64,000 nt of DNA from Pycnococcus provasolii (lineage: Eukaryota; Chlorophyta; Pseudoscourfieldiophyceae; Pseudoscourfieldiales; Pycnococcaceae). Positions 38,687 through 46,580 of this stretch are shown piece after piece. Location of the stretch: the NCBI GenBank assembly GCA_938743325.2, contig OW568883.1, forward strand, positions 610,424 through 674,423. Direction: 5' to 3'. A model generated the notes under the pieces. The model had not been told where the DNA came from and searched no databases. It saw nothing but the letters and a program-made list of their open reading frames with translations. Within the stretch, counting starts at the first letter, position 1. The number at the start of each line of letters is the position of its first letter. The translations under genes and the position numbers were made by a program.

Positions 38687-38939
38687 TGGTGGTGGTGTGC
38701 GCAACGGCATTGTCGGCACCCACCAAATGAAGGTGATGTAGCGACCATCGTGCGACAGTCCTGGCCTCCACACCATTTTTTTTGAAACACGTGCAAAAAC
38801 GTGCACCTAGTCAGTTACGACGTAGTAGGTTGGGGGGCGTGATCGCGTGACGGGGAGGTCTAATCGCGTGACGGGGAGGTCTAATCACGTGACGGGGAGG
38901 TTTGGAGAAATCGGAGTGGAAATACCACGTGTACTATTG
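38687..38939 (+). repeat. 253-bp dispersed repeat, copy B
   Basis: Identical to 20,538-20,790. Copy B abuts a GGGACGCC/GGCGTCCC hairpin (38,985-39,003, 3-nt loop) and then gene fragments; flanks of the two copies are unrelated, so the 253 bp is the unit that moved or was duplicated. Confidence 0.9.
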
Positions 38940-39077
38940 GGACACCAAAACCGCTGTTGGACATGGGGGGGAGGGAGTCCCCCAGGGACGCCTCCGGCGT
39001 CCCAAAAAAATTGGGGCGTCCCAAACCCTGCATTTTTGGTTGACGTATTCCGGGGAGGTTGAGGTTGTCCCCTCCCT

Positions 39078-39350
39078 GTGCGCACGCATTCCTTTGCGCA
39101 CGGCGAGGCGATCTTCTCGCTGCCGTCGAGCGCTGGCGCCTTTGGAATCTCGCTCGGAACGGTGGATGGCCAGCTGAACTTTGCCGTGCGCATCGAGGAG
39201 GGAGTTTACCGCGAGATGACGGGCTACAAGTGTCCCGTGACCGCCGGGAAATGGAGCTTCGTCAGCGGTCGCTACGACGGATCGTCGATGTACATGAACG
39301 TCGACGGATACGTCTGCCAGTTCAAGCACTTCACGCCGCGACAGCAGCCT
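39078..39350 (+). pseudogene. LamG/concanavalin-like lectin domain fragment
   Basis: A ~90-residue stretch reads AIFSLPSSAGAFGISLG, then DGQLNFAV and GKWSFVSGRYDGSSMYMNVDG, typical of the jelly-roll LamG/ConA-like fold of secreted or surface proteins. There is no start or end; the frame stops being homologous where a BEACH fragment in another frame begins. It is an isolated domain piece, hence a pseudogene fragment. Confidence 0.55.
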
Positions 39351-39361
39351 GGCGCGTTGGG

Positions 39362-40756
39362 GCGCTCACCAATTTGGAGTACCTGCTCAAGCTGAACGAG
39401 CTTGCAGGTCGCCGACGTGGCGACCCGAACAAACACCCGTTCGTGCCATGGGTGATTGACTTCACGGTTGACCCAGACGACGATGGCGACGACGGCGGCG
39501 TCGGCGACGGAGGCATCATCGACGACTCCCCCGCCTCCTCCTCCTCCACCACCACCTCCTCCACCACCACCACCACCACCTCCGCCGCCGCCGCCGCCGG
39601 CTGGCGTGATCTTACACGCTCGAAATGGCGAATCAATAAGGGAGATGAGCAGCTGCTCGCTTCGTACAGCATTGGCGAGCAGATGCTTGCGCAGTGGCGC
39701 ACCATCACCACCGACGACGACGATGCCGTGCCGCCGCCGGAGGCTTGTCCACACCACGTTCCGGACGCCCCGCTGTCCGAGCTCGCTTATCACATCTACT
39801 TTGCGAGACACCTGCCTCTGGCAAGTTTGACGCGTGCCGTACGCACGCGCTTCGAGGCGAGAGAGTATCCAAAGACACTCGTGAGACTTTACTCTTGGAC
39901 ACCGGACGAGTGCGTGCCAGAGCTGTACGAGGATGAACACTTCTTTGAAAGCAGACACAGAGAATTCGCCGATATGGCGGTTCCCGATTGGTGCCTTGGC
40001 AAAGATGAAAACGTGCAGCAGGCGCGCCGGCGCTTCATCGAAAAACACAGACGCGCCCTGGAGGGTCGACGTGCGAGTTCGGAACTGCATCGGTGGATCG
40101 ATCTCGTGTTTGGAGCGGCTTTGTTTGGCGACGACGCTGTGAGCGCGATGAACGTGCCTCTCGTGCCCAGCGACGCCGCGACAGCACGTAGTCATGTTGC
40201 ACATGCTTTTGGGAAAGGCTGTGTGCCTGGCGATGCGTCGAATGGATGGATGCGAGGCGAGTTCACGCGCGCTTCGGCAGATGTCTGTCCCATGTCTGAA
40301 CGAATCTTTCGTCAGGCGCACGGAATCTGCGCCATCTTTCGAAGTGCTCACCCAAAGAGACTTTCACACGGAGGAGTGGTGCCACGCCTCCTATCAGATG
40401 TCGGTGGCAATGACGACGACGACGACGACGACGACGATGATGATGACAGCGATGATGACATCACTATCGCCACATCCACACCCACACCCAAGATGGTGCC
40501 GCCATCAATTGTCCTTCCAAATCAACAGCGACGTGAGAAGCGACGCAGCAGCGCGATGACATTGATTACATTGGCACGAGATGAGGATGTACGCGCTCTT
40601 GGCGTGATTGTCGTCAGCATTGCGCTCATGCAGCCTGCACTAGCACCTTCCAAGATTCCCACCGGATGTGAGGCGTCGGCGGCCGCCGCACGGCAGCAGC
40701 AACCGAAGCACAGAGGACTCCGCCACTCAGCAGACGTCCTTGGCTCATGGCCGTGA
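39362..40756 (+). pseudogene. BEACH domain half of a WDR81/GFS12-like gene
   Basis: The frame opens directly inside a BEACH domain (LTNLEYLLKLNELAGRR, PFVPWVIDF) with no start codon of its own, and continues through RDLTRSKWRINKG, LSELAYHIYFAR, YPKTLVRLYSWTPDECVPEL and LHRWIDLVFGAALFG. This series matches WDR81 and plant GFS12, endosomal trafficking proteins with BEACH followed by WD40 repeats. Long poly-Ser/Thr and poly-Asp tracts interrupt it. Similarity fades near 40,645. The matching C-terminal half is found at 42,443-44,824, about 1.7 kb away, with unrelated fragments in between. The N-terminal kinase-like domain of GFS12 is absent. Confidence 0.65.
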
Positions 40757-41295
40757 TTGTGGGCCTTGCCGCTATGGTGTGCTTTTTCGTCGTGGGCATC
40801 GCGGTTCTAGTTGTGAAGCGACGCGAGGAAACTGGACGTGGGAAGCATACTTCCACGGCAGACGAGGTGCGCGGCGCGATGACGGAACTTGGGGAGAACA
40901 TAGGCGACATGTTCGAGGACATGGGAGGAGGCGTGTCGCGCGCTGTACCGCATCCTCGCAGCACGAACAAGGAACGCACGGATAGCAAGCAGCCACCGGG
41001 CTGGTACTCGCCACACGACGAAGTTCCGTACGCCGAACGACGCACGTCACTCAGCCCAGCCACCGGCAGGGCGTGCTGCTTTGCAAGACATGCAGATTTC
41101 AAGAACGCCGACTCGTTCTTGAAGTACGAAACACCCGCCACCGCCGTCGCGCAGCAGACAACTCACATGCAGCCTAGCTGGCAGGCGACGCATCGCCTCG
41201 CGAAGCAGCTCGCATCTGCGATGCACTACTGCCACACGAGAGAACCGTTCGCGGTGGTTCACCGCGACCTGAAAGTTTGTGACTATGTAAAATAA
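40747..41295 (+). pseudogene. Chimeric frame: membrane segment + repeat module + kinase piece
   Basis: An intact 182-residue ATG-to-stop frame made of three unrelated parts. Residues 1-30 are a transmembrane helix with a basic stop (MVCFFVVGIAVLVVKRR) and an acidic-amphipathic tail. Residues ~66-140 are encoded by the 226-bp module repeated at 42,112. The final ~35 residues are a protein-kinase catalytic-loop segment (RLAKQLASAMHYCH, VVHRDLK) cut off at once. It is either a nascent chimeric gene or a passive patchwork; there is no evidence of expression. Confidence 0.45.
40942..41167 (+). repeat. 226-bp direct repeat, first copy
   Basis: Pairs with 42,112-42,337, same orientation, one base different (AACGCCGAC against AACGTCGAC). 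The two copies bracket the kinase fragment, the small acidic gene and the SEC11 fragment. Confidence 0.9.
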
Positions 41296-41381
41296 AAAAT
41301 TATTTATATTATATATTATTCCGTATATTCCGTATTTATTACCGACCTACACTTGTTTACCCTCACCATCCCTCATCCCTC

Positions 41382-41726
41382 TTAGTACTCCCTGTGGTTC
41401 AGGAAGTCATGGTCGAGTAGGTAGGCGCTGTGGAGGCGCTTCAGCGCCTTGTTGCGCTCGTCGCTCTCACCTTCCCAGTCGTCGTCATCCTCGTCGTCGC
41501 TGCCCCAATGCTCGACATCCGAGTCGATTAAAAAGTGATGTGCCTCCACATCAATCGCCTCCATCAGCAGCTCTCGCGCGCTTTCGCCGGGCGGCAGCCA
41601 CCGCTCGTGCCCCATGCGATCGTGGTAATACTCCCGCGCTTCGGGCTTATTGACGTCGTCGTCGTCGTCGTCGCTGCTGACGACAAAAAAGGGCGTCATG
41701 CGGTCCTCATCCTCCTGTGACGACAT
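41382..41726 (-). CDS. Small acidic hypothetical protein
   Basis: A 114-residue protein from the ATG giving MSSQEDEDRM; an in-frame upstream extension is untranslated-like. It is rich in Asp/Glu with two acidic tracts (SSDDDDDDV and DSDVEHWGSDDEDDDDW) around a predicted helical middle (SARELLMEAIDVEAHHFL). No known domain. It lies inside the segment bracketed by the 226-bp repeats, so it may have arrived with it. Confidence 0.45.
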   Translation of the reverse strand: MSSQEDEDRMTPFFVVSSDDDDDDVNKPEAREYYHDRMGHERWLPPGESARELLMEAIDVEAHHFLIDSDVEHWGSDDEDDDDWEGESDERNKALKRLHSAYLLDHDFLNHREY

Positions 41727-41925
41727 GTGTAAAAAAAAGAAAGGGGGATGTGAATAAATGTCTGTCGATTGTAGGGGTCGAAAATAACGGGGAGGGGGGG
41801 GAAGCAGGTAGATCAGCTGATCGCAAAGCAGGCCCTGGAGCCGGAAGGCGAAGCAGGCCCCGCTTGTTCGGGCTTTGCATTCGGGTTCGGGTATTGGTTG
41901 TATTAATTTTTTAATCATCATAATC

Positions 41926-42110
41926 TCACTCCTTTCTGGTGAGCACGAGCAGCCCGAGGAATCCTATCAGTGCGTATTTCAAGTACACGTAGTCGTTCAT
42001 GATGATGGTCACCATGCCCACGTGAGGCAGGTAGCCGCAGCTGCGTCCCATGACGTGGTCGCGGTCTAGCCACAGCTGCCCTGGCGCGTACAGCACGCGG
42101 TCGTCTCCGT
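41926..42110 (-). pseudogene. SEC11 signal-peptidase 3' gene fragment
   Basis: The last ~60 residues of the catalytic subunit of the ER signal peptidase are readable, ending at a normal stop: LYAPGQLWLDRDHVMGRS, then YLPHVGMVTIIMNDY and YALIGFLGLLVLTRKE. The nucleophilic Ser and base Lys/His lie in the missing N-terminal two-thirds. The fragment is fused at its 5' edge exactly to the second 226-bp repeat copy, so it is a truncated, non-functional copy. Confidence 0.75.
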
Positions 42111-42111
42111 G

Positions 42112-42337
42112 GCTGTACCGCATCCTCGCAGCACGAACAAGGAACGCACGGATAGCAAGCAGCCACCGGGCTGGTACTCGCCACACGACGAAGTTCCGTA
42201 CGCCGAACGACGCACGTCACTCAGCCCAGCCACCGGCAGGGCGTGCTGCTTTGCAAGACATGCAGATTTCAAGAACGTCGACTCGTTCTTGAAGTACGAA
42301 ACACCCGCCACCGCCGTCGCGCAGCAGACAACTCACA
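42112..42337 (+). repeat. 226-bp direct repeat, second copy
   Basis: See the first copy at 40,942. Here the module joins a SEC11 fragment on its left and an ACAACGACAACAAC run before the WD40 gene on its right. Confidence 0.9.
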
Positions 42338-42442
42338 ACAACGACAACAACATGACGGATCGCTCGCTCAATTCTGACGAGCGACGGGCACTTGACGAGA
42401 TTCTTGCGGGCGAGTGGTGGTGGCGGCGACCGCCCAGACGAC

Positions 42443-44824
42443 ATGCGCGTCGAAGCGTGTGCCGCACGCGCCGCGAGCGTTGCCGTGGACGTGCTTGCGG
42501 ACCTCACGTCAGTGATTCCACCCGAAACTCTCGTGGACGTTGTGGTTGCACCACGTGCGGCGGTGGATGGAAGCCGACGACATGGGAGCGTATCGTCGCC
42601 ATCTGAAGCTGGAGCGCAGCCGACGCCACCAACGCCTTCACCCTCAGAGAATCTCGCAGGTGATGGCGCGGCGACGTCGTCGGCGGCTGACATCGAAGCG
42701 ACGCAGGCTCTCGCCGGTGGAGGACCGCTCGTTCGGCTCGCGCTTCTCGCAAGTCCGCTCAACATCATGCGCACGCACGCGGCACTGCGCGGTGTGCTCG
42801 CGCAGGTGGACCGAGGCGCGGTGGTGGACGTCCTGATAGGCAGTGCCGAGAGAGCGGGAGGCGCCACGGTGACGCACTTCCTTCTCCCTCAGCTTCTGCA
42901 GATTCTGCGCGAGCCGCTGCTGGATGATGCCGACGCCGACGTCGACAATGAAAAAGGCAGCGGTGGCGTCGTGTCGCCGGGACGCGATCGCGTTGCCGCG
43001 GGCGCCGCTCGTGCGATTCGAATGCGCATGATGAATGCAAATCTTCGTGCATGCGCAAGCCTGCTGCGCTGCATGTCAACGCATGCCCCGTCGAGCGTTC
43101 TGTCGAGTGGTATCGACTCGGCACGTCTGCGCGCCCTCGCGGTCACTCTCAGAGGCTCGGGGCAGGTGGAAGCTTCAGAGATTGCCTCTCACATGGCGAC
43201 CGAGCTTTTGAATTCGTCAGATGCGGGAACGGAAACCCCACCTTCAGGCCGACTGAGCCGAGCGTCAAGCTTGGTAAAGTCGTCGAGCATAACAAGTCCT
43301 CCTGGGATTCGCAGCCTGCTTGCTTCAGCGGCAACGGCGGTTGCGTCTGTCGATGCAGTTCGGCGAGGGTCACTAGACAGCGCCACGTCAACGCAGGGAG
43401 GCACGCAGCTGCGCACCGCCGTGGAGGCGCAGCGCGATGCGGAGCGTTGGAGACAGGCAGAGCGCGCGGTTGCGCTCCTTTCCAGCACGGGTTGGGGCGA
43501 GCCAGCCGCTGATAGCCCGATGCTCACGCAGCAGCAGCCGGACAGCCCTCCTTCCGATACCGCCGCCGCAGCGTTGTCAGATTCGCCGTTTACCGTAAAT
43601 TCGGATATGGAGCAGCAGCAGCAGCAGCAGCAGCCCACCGTGGCATGTCGCTGGGGTTGGGTGCCGGTCACCTCGCGAAGTTTCGCCGATAGATGGCATT
43701 TCTCGGGAGAGGTGGTGCATACCTGGCGCGCTCACCGACGGCCGATTCGCTGCGCCACGGTGGACAGTGCGGAGGAGGTTTTGCTCACGGGCGGAAGGGG
43801 TGACGACGACTCGGGCGGCGGCATTGTGCGCATTTGGGACGTGTCCAGCGGCGGTCGCGTCGTGTCGCCTGGCAATCAAGCGGCGTCGGTCAGCAGCGGC
43901 GAATATCGGCGTCACTCGGACCCGGTCATCGCCGTTGCCGCACTGACGCGTCGTCGCGCCATTTCGGTGGACCGCGGTGGCGACTGCCACGTTTGGTTGA
44001 TCGCCATGCACGGAGGCTGCCCAACTCTCTGCGAGCTTTCTGCACCACCACCCACCTCCACCGCGCCGCCGTCGTCTTCTTCCAAGGCGTCGTCATCCTC
44101 AGGCTTCACCAGCGTGGAGACGTGCGGCGAGGAGTGCGAGCAGGCGATTGCGGGAACGGCCGACGGGCGTGTTGTGAGAATTGACCTTGAGCGCGGATGC
44201 GCGGGCGCGGCATGGTCGCCGGGTCCATTCGACGGTGGCGGCACGGAGCCTGGTGGTGCGGTGACGTCGCTGACGTGCGACGCACGTGGCGAACTGATTC
44301 TTGCAGGCTACGCGGGTGGCGGCATGGCAGCATTTGACTGCCGTTCTGGTGGCCGTGCCGTGGCATTTGTGAATGCGCACGAGGGCGGCGTTAGCTCCGT
44401 GCTTGTTCAGCGCAGTGATGCCGAAGTGTCTACGCGGATGGTGCCAACTCGGTATGCACCGCCTCGTCTCGCGGACACCAGTCGTCTTGCATCGCACGTA
44501 CTTCTCAGCGGCGGGGCGGACCGTGCAGTGAAGCATTGGGACGTGCGCACGTGGAAGCCGATGAGATCGGTACGCGTGCACAAGGATCCCGTTGGCGGTC
44601 TCGTTCGTTTGAGCGGTGGCAACTTTCTGAGCTGGGCTGGCCCTCGTTGGGCAAGAGACAGCGCGATGAGCGGCGTGGAAGGCTCGCCGAAGCCAGTCAA
44701 GCTACGCGTGCGCGCGCGAGGTGGTGCGAAGGATTCTTCGGGATACTCTTGCATTGGTGTGGCACGTGCATCTCGCGTTCTCTTTGTTGGTGGCGACGAC
44801 GGGAGTGTACGAGTCGCACTGTAG
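42443..44824 (+). CDS. WD40 half of a WDR81/GFS12-like protein
   Basis: 793 residues from the first in-frame ATG; the frame is open ~50 bp further upstream with no ATG. The N-terminal ~400 residues are helical and low-complexity (HFLLPQLLQILREPL), as in the region between BEACH and WD40 of WDR81-like proteins. A poly-Gln tract leads to a WD40 propeller: VVHTWRAHRRPIRCATVD, IVRIWDVSSGG, CHVWLI, VLLSGGADRAVKHWDVRTWK and VLFVGGDDGSVRVAL. The coding frame is long and clean, so it may still be expressed as a truncated protein. I think it was once continuous with the BEACH piece at 39,362-40,650. Confidence 0.65.
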   Translation: MRVEACAARAASVAVDVLADLTSVIPPETLVDVVVAPRAAVDGSRRHGSVSSPSEAGAQPTPPTPSPSENLAGDGAATSSAADIEATQALAGGGPLVRLALLASPLNIMRTHAALRGVLAQVDRGAVVDVLIGSAERAGGATVTHFLLPQLLQILREPLLDDADADVDNEKGSGGVVSPGRDRVAAGAARAIRMRMMNANLRACASLLRCMSTHAPSSVLSSGIDSARLRALAVTLRGSGQVEASEIASHMATELLNSSDAGTETPPSGRLSRASSLVKSSSITSPPGIRSLLASAATAVASVDAVRRGSLDSATSTQGGTQLRTAVEAQRDAERWRQAERAVALLSSTGWGEPAADSPMLTQQQPDSPPSDTAAAALSDSPFTVNSDMEQQQQQQQPTVACRWGWVPVTSRSFADRWHFSGEVVHTWRAHRRPIRCATVDSAEEVLLTGGRGDDDSGGGIVRIWDVSSGGRVVSPGNQAASVSSGEYRRHSDPVIAVAALTRRRAISVDRGGDCHVWLIAMHGGCPTLCELSAPPPTSTAPPSSSSKASSSSGFTSVETCGEECEQAIAGTADGRVVRIDLERGCAGAAWSPGPFDGGGTEPGGAVTSLTCDARGELILAGYAGGGMAAFDCRSGGRAVAFVNAHEGGVSSVLVQRSDAEVSTRMVPTRYAPPRLADTSRLASHVLLSGGADRAVKHWDVRTWKPMRSVRVHKDPVGGLVRLSGGNFLSWAGPRWARDSAMSGVEGSPKPVKLRVRARGGAKDSSGYSCIGVARASRVLFVGGDDGSVRVAL

Positions 44825-44942
44825 TAGTTTTATAGACTATCTTGTATGATGTAATTGTTCTGTGTAAATACTGTATGATGTTATTACTTTTTTTAAATAT
44901 ATAAAAAGACAAAAAAATATGTATGTAGTGATGAAGGTGCAA

Positions 44943-45752
44943 TCAGATTTCATTCACAGGTTCCTGTGTCGCCAGCACGCTCGTGTCTGCGCTGTTCTCG
45001 TTGAGAAGATCGCGCACCTCGCCTACGAAGGCTGCCGCCTCGTCCGCCTCAGGCCCCACTCCGAGCATGTCCTCCTCCGCGTGCCTCACGAGGACCGTGA
45101 GGCACTGGATGTAGCACTCGAGCATGTTGTTGAAGTCACCATCATTCTTGGAGGCGTCAGATGCTGCCAGAATCTTTTCCGCCGCTATTTGATGAAGATT
45201 TTCAGAAGAAATCGTAGGAGAAGATGGTGGTGGTGGTGGTGGTGGTGGTGGTGCCTCAGCCTCCTCGTCGCCATTGTTGTTGGAGGCGTTGTTGCTGCTG
45301 GTGTTGGCGTCGTATGTTGCGAGTGCACGTTCCATGTTCTCTTTGAGGCGTATAGCTAGATCTGCGCGGCGGCGGTATCGACGTTTAATTTGTTCTGGCG
45401 TTCGACTCTTCACGTACTGCTTGTTGATACTCGACCAGTCGTTGCCAAGATTTTGCAAACCGGCCAAAAGCTGACTGCATTCCTCCTCAGACCACGGGCG
45501 TCCTCCTTTGCTGTTGTTGTTGCTGCTGCTGCTGCTGCTGTTGTTGTTGGAGTCGTATGTCGCCAGTGCACGCTCCATGTCCTCTTTGTGGCGTTCAGCT
45601 AGCTGATGGCGGTTGTGGTATCGACTTTTAATTTGTTTTGGCTTTCGGCTCTTCACGTACTGCTGGTTGATACTCGACCAGTCGTTGCCAAGATTTTGCA
45701 AACCGGCCAAAAGCTGACTGCATTCCTCCTCAGACCACCGCGGGTCTGCTCG

Positions 45753-45785
<33 letters not shown>

Positions 45786-46076
45786 GCTGTTGTTGTTCTT
45801 GTTGGTGTCGTATGTCGCCAGTGCACGATCCATGTCCTCTTTGTGGTGTATAGCTAGATCTGCGCGGCGGTGGTATCGACGTTGAATTTGTTTTCGCGTT
45901 CGGCTCTTCACGTACTGCTGGTTGATACTCGACCAGTCAATGCCAAGATTTTGCAGACCGGCCAAAAGCTGACTGCATTCCTCCTCAGACCACGGGACTC
46001 CATGTCCCGCGAGCGCAGGCGCGGCGTCGTCATCATCATGATTGCTGCTGCTCGCGACGGCGACGGCGAGGCTCAT
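44943..46076 (-). CDS. Triple Myb/SANT-repeat protein
   Basis: A 377-residue protein with three nearly identical Myb/SANT-like repeats at 28-90, 113-175 and 194-256: WSEEECSQLLAGLQNLG, DWSSINQQYVKSR, QIKRRYRRRADL and ERALATYD. Poly-Asn/Ser linkers join them, and a poly-Pro run precedes a ~90-residue helical C-terminus (NMLECYIQCLTVLVRHAEEDM). Each repeat has the tryptophan spacing of Myb helices with a basic third helix, so DNA binding is likely. Near-identity of the units points to recent internal duplication rather than classical R1R2R3 Myb. No named family is recognised. Confidence 0.75.
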
Positions 46077-46580
46077 TACGAATAATATTATAATAAGTGA
46101 CAGGCTGTTGCGGAGCGAAGAATAAGTGACAGGCTGTTGCGGAGTGATTCAAGAAGTAGAGCACGGCAAAAAAAGGGGGGACGGCCTGCTTTGTGCTCCT
46201 TCAAAGCAGGCCGACAAAGCAGGCCTCTGGTTGGGCTTGTTTCGAATTTCGGGGTTTCATTTTTCATTTTCATTCATATCAGATTGCGTATACGAGGGGG
46301 GAGCAGGACCACGGGCAACGGGTTAGGGTTTGAAGCATCATCAGACGCTACCCTTAGGGTTAGCTTAGGGTTAGCTAGACAGGATTGGGGGTTGGCCTGC
46401 TCAGAGTAGTTGGCTAGCTAGGCTGGTGGTGCGGAAACGAAACGAAAATATCTTCTTCTGGCTTTATCCACTCCCTCGGCTTTTCCCCTTTTTGTCCTTT
46501 CCCCTTTTCCCCTTTGTCCCCTCCATTCCTCCCTCTCGCCTCGCCTTGTCTCGCCTCGCCTTGTCTTGTCTTGTCTTGTC
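46077..46580. other. Divergent promoter and island border
   Basis: Contains a 24-bp tandem pair (46,092-46,115 and 46,121-46,144), interstitial telomere units (GGGTTAGGGTTTG near 46,320; CTTAGGGTTAGCTTAGGGTTAG near 46,352-46,375), a pyrimidine tract and a CTTGT pentamer run directly before the trehalose gene's ATG. It marks the return to core genes. Confidence 0.6.

Noticed and set aside
39272-40351. Minus-strand frame with poly-Gly
   Set aside because: Antisense of the BEACH fragment; the BEACH homology is on the plus strand.
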